Shown here in pieces: positions 5,169 to 12,509 of a DNA stretch of 12,509 nucleotides. Position 1 is the first letter of the stretch. The number at the start of each line of letters is the position of its first letter. The notes below the pieces were generated by a model. That model saw only the letters and a program-made list of their open reading frames with translations. It was not told the DNA's origin and searched no databases. The stretch is from Pseudomonadota bacterium (lineage in GTDB: Bacteria; Pseudomonadota; Alphaproteobacteria; Caulobacterales; Caulobacteraceae). A program made the translations under genes and the position numbers. The stretch lies in assembly GCA_023409795.1 (NCBI GenBank), contig JAEYQX010000254.1, positions 1 through 12,509 of the forward strand, given 5' to 3'.

Positions 5169-6485
5169 CTATCTCGGTGCCAGGGCGTCCATCGGCAAGG
5201 ACAAACGCACGCAGGCCCCGCCATCGCGACGATTGGCGGCAGTCACGATCCCGCCCATCTTGCGCAGGACATTGACCAGAAGGAAGAGGCCCAGGCCCGC
5301 GCCGGCCCGGCCCTTGGTCGACTGATAGGGCTGCCCCAGCCGTTCCAGGATCTGTGGCGGGAAGCCCGGCCCATCGTCGTTGAACTCGATCACCAGGCGT
5401 TCGTCGTCGATCTCAAGGTTCAGGACCACCCGGCGCGCCCCCGCCTCCTGGGCATTGTCCAGAAGGGCCGAGAAGACCTGCTTCAGGGCCGCATCGGCAA
5501 TGATGGACGGGTCCAGAGGCGCAGGCACCAGCTGCACCTGGACCTCGGGCCCGGACTTGCCCTGCCATTCCTCGACCACCTCGCGCAGGAAGGTGTGCAG
5601 CGAGGTAACGACCGGGGCCTGTCCCCTCGCCTCGCCTGCAGACATCAGGATGCCGGTGACGATCGTCTTGCAGCGCTCGACCTCGGCCTGCATGACCTCA
5701 AGGTCGCTGTTCAGGTCGCTGTCGCCCGCCACGACGGGCATCCGCTTCCAGTCGCTGAGGATGACCGACAGGCTGGCCAGCGGGGTCCCCAGCTCATGGG
5801 CGGCCCCCGACGCCAGCAACCCCATACGGACGATGTGATCCTGTTCGGCCGCCTGCTGCCGCGCCTCGGCCAGATAGGCGTCGCGGGCCCTGAGATTCTT
5901 GCTGGTCAGGGTCACGAAGACCACCAGCAGGACCGCGATCAGGGTGAAGTTCACCAGCATACCGGACTGCAACAGGTTGACCGTCAGCACCTCAGCCTGC
6001 GGCAGTTGCAACGGGCGGTGCCAGACCGTCAGCAGGCCCATCAGCAGGCTGTTTACCGCGACGAAGCCCCAGGCATAGGCAGGCTTGAGCAGGACCGCCG
6101 CCAGGACGATCTGCATCACATAAAGGGGCGCAAAGGGATTGGTCGAACCGCCGGTGAAGAACAGCAGCCAGGTCAGGGCCGCCACGTCCACGCTGAGCGC
6201 CAGCAGCAGCTCCACATCGGGCACGCCCTGGCGTCGGCGGGTCAGTGGCGCGCTCACCAGGTTGATGACTATCAGGGCCGCCGGGGCCAGCATCAGCCAG
6301 CCCAGCGGCAGGTCGATCTTCATGCCCCAGTGGACGATGGCGATCGTCAGCACCTGGCCGGCCACCGCCAGCCAGCGCAGCTGGATCAGCAGCAGCATGT
6401 TGCGGCGGCCAGCCCCGGCCGGGGACACCGGCACGTTCAGGTCCTGGCCCAGCCCCAGGACGGCCCGCAGCTGCCTCATCAGCAT
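5169..6485 (-). CDS. regB: RegB/PrrB/ActS-family redox sensor histidine kinase
   Basis: This 438-aa inner-membrane kinase has about six hydrophobic segments in residues 30-195 and a cytoplasmic transmitter. G-G-S-T-N-P-F at 112-118 is the GGxxNPF quinone-responsive motif of RegB. The H-box G-A-A-H-E-L-G-T-P-L has the phosphorylated His230. Cys272 (E-R-C-K) sits where RegB has its redox-active cysteine. The N-box has N344 (L-L-D-N-A-Q-E-A), and the G-boxes are D-D-G-P-G-F (370-375) and G-A-G-L-G-L-F (395-401). The family signals quinone-pool and oxygen status to RegA. The ATG at 6485 shares its A with the SURF1 stop (TGATG); an ATG two codons on is an alternative. A longer start at 6632 would overlap SURF1 by about 147 bases with a non-helical Pro/Arg/His-rich stretch, so I rejected it. 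Confidence 0.93.
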   Translation of the reverse strand: MLMRQLRAVLGLGQDLNVPVSPAGAGRRNMLLLIQLRWLAVAGQVLTIAIVHWGMKIDLPLGWLMLAPAALIVINLVSAPLTRRRQGVPDVELLLALSVDVAALTWLLFFTGGSTNPFAPLYVMQIVLAAVLLKPAYAWGFVAVNSLLMGLLTVWHRPLQLPQAEVLTVNLLQSGMLVNFTLIAVLLVVFVTLTSKNLRARDAYLAEARQQAAEQDHIVRMGLLASGAAHELGTPLASLSVILSDWKRMPVVAGDSDLNSDLEVMQAEVERCKTIVTGILMSAGEARGQAPVVTSLHTFLREVVEEWQGKSGPEVQVQLVPAPLDPSIIADAALKQVFSALLDNAQEAGARRVVLNLEIDDERLVIEFNDDGPGFPPQILERLGQPYQSTKGRAGAGLGLFLLVNVLRKMGGIVTAANRRDGGACVRLSLPMDALAPR

Positions 6486-7231
6486 CAGGGGGCACCCTGG
6501 CGACGGCGACGGTTCTCGCGCACGAACAGCCACAGGCCGAACAGGCTCATGCCCGCCAGGCCGAACCAGGTCAGGGCATAGACCAGGTGATGGTTGGTGA
6601 AGCGGATGACGGTCATGCCCCCGCGCGGCCACTCCAGCCCAGACGCCTCGGCATCAATGAAATAGGGTGCGACCGGCCCGGGCAGCCCGCGGGCCTGGGC
6701 GATGGCGGCCACATCGCGCGAGTACCAGCGGTCGCCTGCCGGGTCATTGTCGCGCAGGAAGCCGCCGCCCGGTTCGCTGATCCGCAGCAGGCCCGTGACG
6801 GTGACCGGCCCGGCGACCTGGCCCTGCGCCCGTTGCGTGGCCCCTGCCCGATCCGGGGTGACGAAGCCCCGGTTGACCAGGACCGTAAAGCCCCGGTCAG
6901 TCCGCAGCGGCGTCAGCACCCAGTAGCCGGCCCCGATCTCGGTCACCGCCTTGGACAGGGTTTCGCGTGAATGGTCGTAGGTGCCGCTGGCCCGGACGCG
7001 GCGATACTGGTCGTCGGCCCGGGTGACGGTAACTGAGGGCGGCGGTGCCGCCACGGGGGCCATTTCGACCCGCGTATTGACCTGCTCGATCAGGTCAAGC
7101 TTCCAGAACAGCCGCTGGACCTGCCAGATCCCCAGGGCGCTAAAGCCGGCAAAAAGGATGGCAAAGCCGACATAGGCTAGGGCCATCCCCTTGCGCGACA
7201 ACGAACGGGGGCGATCCGGCTGTTGGGTCAA
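6485..7231 (-). CDS. SURF1-family oxidase assembly protein
   Basis: This 248-aa protein has the SURF1 layout: a membrane helix near each end (about residues 16-36 and 217-237) with a large periplasmic domain between. Family marks are G-I-W-Q-V-Q-R-L-F-W-K (34-44), V-N-R-G-F-V (119-124), R-D-N-D-P-A-G-D-R-W-Y (160-170) and T-N-H-H-L-V-Y-A-L-T-W-F (212-223), whose histidines lie near the proposed haem-binding position. SURF1 assists haem insertion into subunit I of haem-copper oxidases. I chose TTG at 7231 because GGAG lies 6 bases upstream and the resulting basic N-terminus precedes the first helix; ATG at 7186 is the alternative. It follows cyoD by 19 bases, so it probably serves this quinol oxidase rather than the cytochrome c oxidase. 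Confidence 0.9.
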   Translation of the reverse strand: MTQQPDRPRSLSRKGMALAYVGFAILFAGFSALGIWQVQRLFWKLDLIEQVNTRVEMAPVAAPPPSVTVTRADDQYRRVRASGTYDHSRETLSKAVTEIGAGYWVLTPLRTDRGFTVLVNRGFVTPDRAGATQRAQGQVAGPVTVTGLLRISEPGGGFLRDNDPAGDRWYSRDVAAIAQARGLPGPVAPYFIDAEASGLEWPRGGMTVIRFTNHHLVYALTWFGLAGMSLFGLWLFVRENRRRRQGAP

Positions 7232-7250
7232 CGGCTGCTCCGAAGCCTGG

Positions 7251-7649
7251 TCAGCCCATACCCTGCATGGTGTGGACGGGCATCATATTGGTGTTCAGGT
7301 GATACATGACCCACACCGAGCCGGCGATGCAAATCACCACGATGACGATGGTGAAGATCAGGGCCAGCATGTTCCAGCCGCCCTCTGACTTGGGCGTCAT
7401 GTGCAGGAAGTAGACCATGTGGACCACGATCTGCACCATGGCCGCCGCGACGATCAGCAGCCCCGTCGTCTGGGTCGGCAGGACGCCGGACATCACCAGG
7501 CCGAACGGGATGACCGTCAGGATCACCGACAGGACAAAGCCGATCATGTAGCTCTTGAAGGAGCCGTGGTCGTGCTCGTCGTGGTGGTGCTCGTCATGAC
7601 TGTGGGCGTGCAGGTCCACGGCCTGATCTTTCATGGTGTCGGCGCTCAT
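7251..7649 (-). CDS. cyoD: Cytochrome o-type ubiquinol oxidase subunit IV, CyoD
   Basis: This 132-aa protein has three membrane helices (about residues 34-53, 62-84 and 93-116) and the CyoD core G-S-F-K-S-Y-M-I-G-F-V-L-S-V-I-L-T-V-I-P-F (29-49). Subunit IV is a small accessory part needed for assembly of the oxidase. The ATG overlaps the cyoC stop as ATGA. The longer frame back to 7769 lies within cyoC and is a shadow. The N-terminus carries eight histidines in residues 14-28 mixed with Asp and Glu, which could bind metal; His-rich tails are seen in some relatives. SURF1 follows 19 bases downstream. Confidence 0.93.
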   Translation of the reverse strand: MSADTMKDQAVDLHAHSHDEHHHDEHDHGSFKSYMIGFVLSVILTVIPFGLVMSGVLPTQTTGLLIVAAAMVQIVVHMVYFLHMTPKSEGGWNMLALIFTIVIVVICIAGSVWVMYHLNTNMMPVHTMQGMG

Positions 7650-8290
7650 CTCAGCATCCCGAACAGATAGACAAAGGTGAAGACGCCGATCCAGATGACG
7701 TCGAGGAAGTGCCAGAACAGGCTCAGGCACATCAGGCGGCGCTTGTTGGCCGGGATCAGGCCCTTCCACTTGACCTGCACCATCAGCGTCACCAGCCAGA
7801 TGATGCCGAAGGTCACGTGCAGGCCGTGGGTGCCGACCAGGATGAAGAAGGCCGACAGGAAGGCACTGCGCTGGGGCGTGGCCCCGACGTGGAACAGGTG
7901 GCCGAACTCGTAGAGCTCGATCCCCAGGAAGGCCAGGCCGAACAGGCCCGTCACCGCCAGCCAGATCAGGACCTGGCGGATGTTGTTCTTCACCATGGCC
8001 AGCATGGCAAAGCCGTAGGTGATCGACGAGAACAGCAGCATGGCCGTGTTCAGGGCGATCAGGTTCAGGTCGAACAGGTCCCTGGGCGAGGGACCGGCCG
8101 CATAGTTGCCGCCCAGGACGGCATAGACGGCAAACAGGATCGCAAAGATGAGGCAGTCGCTCATCAGGTACATCCAGAAGCCCAGCATGGTGCTGTGGCC
8201 TTCCGGATGGTGCGGTTCCTCGACCGGATGGAACAGCGGGTTGCCGTTCTCATCCACGTAGTCGGGGTTGATAGCAGGCGCGTGGCTCAT
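7646..8290 (-). CDS. cyoC: Cytochrome o-type ubiquinol oxidase subunit III, CyoC
   Basis: This 214-aa protein has five membrane helices and belongs to the haem-copper oxidase subunit III family; the length is close to that of E. coli CyoC (204 aa). Typical stretches are G-F-W-M-Y-L-M-S-D-C, G-I-E-L-Y-E-F, V-G-T-H-G-L-H-V and F-W-H-F-L-D-V-I-W-I. Subunit III stabilises the complex and carries no redox centre. The ATG at 8290 lies 4 bases after the cyoB stop, with CGAGG about 8 bases upstream inside the end of cyoB. Its last codons overlap the cyoD start (ATGA). It is part of the single minus-strand cyo unit. Confidence 0.95.
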   Translation of the reverse strand: MSHAPAINPDYVDENGNPLFHPVEEPHHPEGHSTMLGFWMYLMSDCLIFAILFAVYAVLGGNYAAGPSPRDLFDLNLIALNTAMLLFSSITYGFAMLAMVKNNIRQVLIWLAVTGLFGLAFLGIELYEFGHLFHVGATPQRSAFLSAFFILVGTHGLHVTFGIIWLVTLMVQVKWKGLIPANKRRLMCLSLFWHFLDVIWIGVFTFVYLFGMLR

Positions 8291-8294
8291 CAGT

Positions 8295-10304
8295 TCAACC
8301 TCGGCTAGCAGTTACGGCCGCCAGGGCCTGGGTACGCGCGTCCTCGGTCGCCACGACCTCTTCGGCCGGGATGTAGTAGTCGCGCTTGTAGTTGAAGGTG
8401 TGGAAGATGGCGTAGCCGATGATCGCCGCGAAGCTGATCGCGGCCAGCCACCACATGTACCAGATCAGGGCGAAGCCGCAGATCAGGGAGAGCATGGACA
8501 GGATCACGCCAGCCCCGGTGTTCGAGGGCATGTGGATCGCCTTGAAGCCTTCCAGCGGACGCTGGTAGCCGCGCGACTTCATGTTCCACCAGGCGTCGCC
8601 ATCGTGGATGACGGGCGTCTTGGCGAAGTTGTAGGCCGGCGGCGGCGACGAGGTCGCCCATTCCAGGGTGCGGCCATCCCACGGGTCGCCGGTCACGTCG
8701 CGCAGCTTGTCGCGGTTGATGATCGAGACGGCGAACTGGATCAGCATGGCCAGGATACCCACGGCGATGATGGCCACGCCGACGGCGGCGATGACGAACC
8801 AGATCTGGTAGGCCGGGTCATCAAAGACCCGCATGCGGCGCGTCACGCCCATGAAGCCCAGGATGTAGACCGGGGCAAAGGCGACCCAGAAGCCGACCAC
8901 CCAGCACCAGAAGCTGACCAGGCCCCACTTCTTGTCCAGCTTGAAGCCGAAGGCCTTGGGCCACCAGTAGTTGATGGCGGCGAACAGGCCGAACAGCACA
9001 CCGCCGATGATGACGTTGTGGAAGTGGGCGATCAGGAACAGCGAGTTGTGCAGCACGAAGTCTGCCGGCGGAACCGCCAGCATGACGCCGGTCATGCCGC
9101 CGATGACAAAGGTCAGCATGAAGGCGACCAGCCACATCATCGGCAGCTCGAAGGTGATGCGGCCGCGGTACATGGTGAACAGCCAGTTGAAGATCTTCGC
9201 CCCTGTCGGGATCGAGATGATCATCGTCGTGATGCCAAAGAAGGAGTTCACCGACGCGCCCGAGCCCATGGTGAAGAAGTGGTGCAGCCACACCAGGTAG
9301 GACAGGATGGTGATGACCACCGTGGCGTAGACCATCGAGGTATAGCCAAACAGCTTCTTCTTCGAGAAGGTCGAGGCGACTTCCGAGAAGACGCCGAACA
9401 GCGGCAGGATCAGGATGTAGACCTCGGGGTGACCCCAGATCCAGATCAGGTTCACGTACATCATCGGGTTGCCGCCGAAGTCGTTCGTGAAGAAGTTGGT
9501 GCCGATGTAACGGTCAGCCGACAGCAGGACCAGGGTCGCCGTCAGGATCGGGAAGGAGGCCACGATCAGGACGTTCGAGCACAGCGAGGTCCAGGTGAAG
9601 ACCGGAAGCTTCATCATGCCCATGCCCGGCGCGCGCATCTTGACGATGGTGGCGATCAGGTTGATCCCGGACAGGGTCGTGCCGACGCCCGCGATCTGCA
9701 GGGCCCAGATATAATAGTCCATGCCGACGCCGGGGCTGTAGCCGATGCCGGACAGAGGCGGATAGGCCAGCCAGCCGGTGCGGGCAAACTCACCCACGAA
9801 CAGCGAGGCCATGATTAGGATGGCCCCGGCCGTCGTCATCCAGAACGAGAAGTTGTTCAGGAAGGGGAAGGACACGTCGCGCGCGCCGATCTGCAGCGGG
9901 ACCAGATAGTTCATCAGGCCCGTGATCATCGGCATGGCCACGAAGAAGATCATGATTACGCCGTGGGCGGTGAAGATCTGGTCGTAGTGGTGGGCGTTCA
10001 GATAGCCCTCGGAGCCGCCAAAGGCGATGGCCTGCTGCAGGCGCATCATGACCGCGTCGGCAAAGCCGCGCAGGAACATGATCAGGCCCAGGATCATGTA
10101 CATGATCCCGATCTTCTTGTGGTCGACCGTGGTGAACCACTCTTTCCAGAGATAGCCCCACAGGCGGTATTTGGTGATCAGGGCCAGGGTGGCCAGGCCC
10201 CCCAGGACGACCACCACGAAGGTGGACAGGACGATCGGGTCGTGCGGCAGGGCATTAAGGTCCAGCCGCCCGAAGATCATCTTTGCGATTTGCTCAATGG
10301 ACAT
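8295..10304 (-). CDS. cyoB: Cytochrome o-type ubiquinol oxidase subunit I, CyoB
   Basis: This 669-aa catalytic subunit of a proton-pumping quinol oxidase in the inner membrane is nearly the size of E. coli CyoB (663). Numbered from the ATG at 10304, residues align with E. coli at +8: quinol-site R79, D83, H106 and Q109 (R-G-F-A-D, H-H-Y-D-Q); haem b ligands H114 and H429; CuB ligands H292, H341 and H342; cross-linked Tyr296 (W-G-H-P-E-V-Y); high-spin haem ligand H427 (A-H-F-H-N-V); and K-channel Lys370. So it should be active and use quinol. I chose ATG at 10304 over an in-frame TTG two codons upstream; neither has a strong Shine-Dalgarno. It starts 14 bases after cyoA. Haem O or A cannot be told from this sequence. 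Confidence 0.97.
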   Translation of the reverse strand: MSIEQIAKMIFGRLDLNALPHDPIVLSTFVVVVLGGLATLALITKYRLWGYLWKEWFTTVDHKKIGIMYMILGLIMFLRGFADAVMMRLQQAIAFGGSEGYLNAHHYDQIFTAHGVIMIFFVAMPMITGLMNYLVPLQIGARDVSFPFLNNFSFWMTTAGAILIMASLFVGEFARTGWLAYPPLSGIGYSPGVGMDYYIWALQIAGVGTTLSGINLIATIVKMRAPGMGMMKLPVFTWTSLCSNVLIVASFPILTATLVLLSADRYIGTNFFTNDFGGNPMMYVNLIWIWGHPEVYILILPLFGVFSEVASTFSKKKLFGYTSMVYATVVITILSYLVWLHHFFTMGSGASVNSFFGITTMIISIPTGAKIFNWLFTMYRGRITFELPMMWLVAFMLTFVIGGMTGVMLAVPPADFVLHNSLFLIAHFHNVIIGGVLFGLFAAINYWWPKAFGFKLDKKWGLVSFWCWVVGFWVAFAPVYILGFMGVTRRMRVFDDPAYQIWFVIAAVGVAIIAVGILAMLIQFAVSIINRDKLRDVTGDPWDGRTLEWATSSPPPAYNFAKTPVIHDGDAWWNMKSRGYQRPLEGFKAIHMPSNTGAGVILSMLSLICGFALIWYMWWLAAISFAAIIGYAIFHTFNYKRDYYIPAEEVVATEDARTQALAAVTASRG

Positions 10305-10318
10305 AATCAATCAGCCGC

Positions 10319-11545
10319 TCAGGATTGCGACGCGGAAGCGACGTCGGCACCGCTCGGCGCTGAAGTCAGTTGGGTCAGGGCGAAGGACGACGCCGGAGCC
10401 TCGGGCGTGGCCCGGCCCAGCGACAGGCCGGCACCCGTCAGGCGATGCAGGGGCGTGGTCTGTGCCATCTGGAGCGACTGCTCCTGGCGGCGGCGATCGG
10501 CCTCGACGGCTGCGGCCTCGGCCTCGGTCGGGGTGCAGATGGCCATGACGTAGGACTCGCCCGAGCCGAAGACAGCCCCGCCCCGACGGGCGTGCTTGTC
10601 ATACAGCAGCGGCATGGTGGTGTTGACGGCCGTCAGGCCCAGGCCACCGTCACGGTCGATCTTCATCATCTCGCCCATGCACATCTTGCCCGGCTCGACG
10701 CACATGTTGATCACGGCATCGAACAGGCCGGCCTCGACCGCGCCGTAGTGGATGACCGGAACCTTCTCGGAAGGCTTCTCCAGTTCCAGGTACTGCTCGC
10801 GGTTCAGGTTGCCCGCGCTGGTGCGAACCGTCTGGACCCACTGGTCGAAGCCGGCGTCGTCCAGGCCGTGGAAGGCAAAGCGCATGTTCGAGAAGCCGTC
10901 GCCCGAATAGTTGGCCGAGAAGCCGACATACTCGCCCGGACGGTTGATCACGGCGTGCAGCTTGGTCTCCATGCCGGGCATGGCATAGATCTGACCCGCC
11001 AGGGCCGGGATATAGAAGGAGTTCATCACGCCCGATGAGGTGATGTGGAAGCGGATCGGACGATCCACCGGCGCAGCCAGCTCATTGACGGTGGCGATGC
11101 CGTATTCCGGGTAGATAAAGAGCCACTTCCAGTCCAGGGCCACCACGTTGACGTGCAGCGGCTCGACCTCGGCCGAGACGGCCTGGCCCTTGGCGATCCG
11201 GTCCAGCGGGCGATAGGGGTCCAGCAGGTGGGTGCCCGACCAGGTAATGGCCCCCAGGCAGATGATGATCAGCAACGGGGCTGCCCAGATCACCAGCTCA
11301 AGATGGGTCGAGTGATCCCAGTCCGGCTCATAGCGGGCTTCGTCGTTGGACGCCCGGTACTTGATGGCAAAGAAGATGATCAGCGCCATCACCGGCACGA
11401 TGATGATTAGCATCAGATAAACCGACCACACGAGCAGATCTCGCTGTTGGGCGGCGATGTCGCCCGCAGGCGACAGAACTACGGCTTCGCAGCCTGGCAG
11501 CAGGGCCAGGAGGGGCAGCAGCAAAAGAGGTCTCAGGCGACGCAC
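10319..11545 (-). CDS. cyoA: Cytochrome o-type ubiquinol oxidase subunit II, CyoA (lipoprotein)
   Basis: Numbered from a GTG at 11545, this 408-aa protein has a lipoprotein signal with lipobox L-L-P-G-C (Cys19), two membrane helices (about 37-63 and 83-104) and a periplasmic cupredoxin domain (about 125-245). The CuA cysteines are missing: the loop reads A-N-Y-S-G-D-G-F-S-N-M. This is expected for a quinol oxidase. A COX aromatic-rich region follows, with N-M-C-V-E-P-G-K-M-C-M-G-E-M-M (280-294). The protein is about 90 residues longer than E. coli CyoA (315 aa), with an Ala/Ser/Gln-rich, probably disordered tail after about residue 340. GTG is preferred because AGGA lies about 6 bases upstream and the 13 codons between it and the ATG at 11584 have unusually AT-rich third positions. 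The ATG remains possible. Confidence 0.93.
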   Translation of the reverse strand: MRRLRPLLLLPLLALLPGCEAVVLSPAGDIAAQQRDLLVWSVYLMLIIIVPVMALIIFFAIKYRASNDEARYEPDWDHSTHLELVIWAAPLLIIICLGAITWSGTHLLDPYRPLDRIAKGQAVSAEVEPLHVNVVALDWKWLFIYPEYGIATVNELAAPVDRPIRFHITSSGVMNSFYIPALAGQIYAMPGMETKLHAVINRPGEYVGFSANYSGDGFSNMRFAFHGLDDAGFDQWVQTVRTSAGNLNREQYLELEKPSEKVPVIHYGAVEAGLFDAVINMCVEPGKMCMGEMMKIDRDGGLGLTAVNTTMPLLYDKHARRGGAVFGSGESYVMAICTPTEAEAAAVEADRRRQEQSLQMAQTTPLHRLTGAGLSLGRATPEAPASSFALTQLTSAPSGADVASASQS

Positions 11546-11664
11546 GGCGGATCCTGTCCGAAATGAAGGCACTGGCACGGTCATTGTGGTGCGGCCCTAC
11601 TCCTGGGGACCGGGACCGGACATTGGACAATCCGTCCTATCCCCCCGGCGATTGTTAGGGAGCA

Positions 11665-11711
11665 AATGGCGTCTTTCGCCATTCTTATACTGCTGGCGCG
11701 TGTGTCGCGCC
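11665..11711. promoter_or_regulatory. Twin palindromes in the divergent cyoA/transporter control region
   Basis: The 190-bp gap between cyoA and the transporter holds two perfect inverted repeats: AATGGCG-TCTTT-CGCCATT (11665-11683) and GGCGCG-TGTGT-CGCGCC (11695-11711). Their centres are 29 bp apart. Between them lies TATACT (11686-11691), a good -10 box for the plus-strand transporter, though no matching -35 box is seen. GCGTC (11669-11673) and GTCGC (11704-11708) resemble RegA half-sites, but their spacing is not that of a standard RegA site. A tandem GGACCG repeat lies at 11607-11618. Which regulator binds is unknown. Confidence 0.45.
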
Positions 11712-11735
11712 CGGTCCTAGGGAACGTCATCGGTC

Positions 11736-12509
11736 ATGAACGCCACCAGCGGCGCGCCTTCTTCTAACTCCCTCGAGAGGGATGCCAGCCGGATCAACGC
11801 GCGAGAAGGAAAAATCGACGCCGGAGAAATCGCCATCGGCGTGATTCTCGGTCGTACGTCGGAATTTTTCGACTTTTTCGTCTATGCGATTGCCTCGGTC
11901 GTCGTCTTCCCCCAGCTGGTCTTCCCCTATGCGGGGCCCCTGGGCGGAACCCTTCTTTCCTTCGCCGTCTTTGCGGTCGCCTTCCTGGCACGCCCGTTCG
12001 GCACGGCCCTCTTCATCGCCATCGACCAGAGGTTCGGTCGCGGCACCAAGCTGACCATCGCCCTGTTCCTGCTGGGCATTTCGACCGTCTGCCTGGGCTT
12101 CCTGCCCAGCTATGAGACGGCCGGTCACTGGGCTGCGGTCATGCTGATCGTGCTGCGCATCGGCCAGGGCGTCGCCCTGGGCGGGGCCTGGGACGGCATG
12201 GCCTCCCTGCTGGCCGTCAGCGCCCCTGAAAACCGCCGCGGCTGGTATGCCATGGTGCCCCAGCTGGGCGCGCCGATCGGCCTGATCGTGGCCAGTGCCC
12301 TGTTTGCCTACTTCCTCAGCATCCTAACGGCCGCCGACTTCCTAGACTGGGGCTGGCGCTATCCCTTCTTCGTGGCCTTTGCCATCAACGTCGTGGCCCT
12401 GTTCGCGCGCCTGCGCATCGTGGTCACCCCGGCCTTCCAGGCGGCGTTCGAGACGCTTGAGCTGCAACCGACGCGCTGGATCAGCACCGCCCGCGAGGAA
12501 GGTACCAAC
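11736..12509 (+). CDS. MFS transporter, metabolite:H+ symporter type, 5' part
   Basis: The first 258 codons of a plus-strand gene are visible and it continues past the window edge. After a polar N-terminus of about 30 residues, E-F-F-D-F-F-V-Y-A (43-51) corresponds to the E-[WF]-[YF]-D-F first-helix signature of the metabolite:H+ symporter family. R-P-F-G-T (86-90) and D-Q-R-F-G-R-G-T-K (97-105) form the loop 2-3 major facilitator signature. R-I-G-Q-G-V-A-L-G-G-A-W (141-152) is the helix-4 motif. About six membrane helices are present, half of a 12-helix protein. Relatives carry dicarboxylates, proline/betaine or similar solutes; the substrate here is unknown. ATG at 11736 has AGGGAA about 11 bases upstream. 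It is transcribed divergently from cyoA and may share its control region. Confidence 0.85.
   Translation, partial: MNATSGAPSSNSLERDASRINAREGKIDAGEIAIGVILGRTSEFFDFFVYAIASVVVFPQLVFPYAGPLGGTLLSFAVFAVAFLARPFGTALFIAIDQRFGRGTKLTIALFLLGISTVCLGFLPSYETAGHWAAVMLIVLRIGQGVALGGAWDGMASLLAVSAPENRRGWYAMVPQLGAPIGLIVASALFAYFLSILTAADFLDWGWRYPFFVAFAINVVALFARLRIVVTPAFQAAFETLELQPTRWISTAREEGTN

Noticed and set aside
5595..6581. A 328-codon plus-strand open frame opposite regB
   Set aside because: Same low-complexity Gln/His/Arg composition, antisense to a kinase whose catalytic motifs are intact.
8268..9818. A 516-codon plus-strand open frame opposite cyoB and cyoC
   Set aside because: It is antisense to two certain genes, is dominated by Asp, His, Gln, Arg and Gly, and has no recognisable domain. 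Long antisense frames are common in GC-rich DNA.
10319..11545. Subunit II of a cytochrome c oxidase
   Set aside because: The CuA-binding cysteines and histidines are absent, and CyoB carries the quinol-site residues, so it is a quinol oxidase subunit.

Overview
The window looks like a chromosomal segment of an alphaproteobacterium, most likely of the Caulobacterales (Caulobacter/Phenylobacterium/Brevundimonas type). The reasons are the high GC content, the very GC-rich third codon positions in real genes, many stop/start overlaps (TGATG, ATGA), and a RegB/RegA redox pair next to cyo quinol-oxidase genes. The genus is an inference. Almost everything reads on the minus strand. The exceptions are a tRNA-Lys and a transporter gene that runs off the right edge.

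Left part (1-2284): a gene that runs off the left edge, with only its first 12 codons visible, is preceded by a 45-codon reading frame encoding a small secreted-type peptide. The two share a sigma70-like promoter at 278-306. After a gap of about 330 bp comes a histidine-phosphotransfer (HPt) protein gene, translationally coupled to an APC-family amino-acid permease gene upstream of it.

Middle (2285-4626): a plus-strand tRNA-Lys(CTT) with a near-consensus promoter; a cluster of GTCAGAC heptamers; a terminator; then, on the minus strand, an XRE-type repressor, a four-helix membrane protein, an unknown helical protein, and a LuxR-type HTH protein. The last of these is tangled with a second, overlapping frame that has its own strong ribosome binding site. 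This region holds the least familiar material: unknown genes, a 27-bp near-perfect palindrome over a start codon, and an apparent frameshift.

Right part (4627-11545): a tightly packed minus-strand respiratory block, in transcription order cyoA-cyoB-cyoC-cyoD-SURF1-regB-regA. CyoABCD form a haem-copper ubiquinol oxidase. SURF1 helps insert haem into the oxidase. RegB senses the redox or quinone state and RegA is its response regulator. Gaps are at most 19 bp and several genes overlap, so oxidase, assembly factor and regulators are probably one co-transcribed unit. Divergent from cyoA is the start of a metabolite:proton symporter of the major facilitator superfamily. The shared 190-bp control region carries two palindromes.

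I found no CRISPR array, insertion sequence or phage module. The respiratory block is a known type of system. The candidates for something undescribed are the small secreted peptide, the HPt-permease pair, the unknown membrane protein/XRE operon and the overlapping LuxR-region frames.
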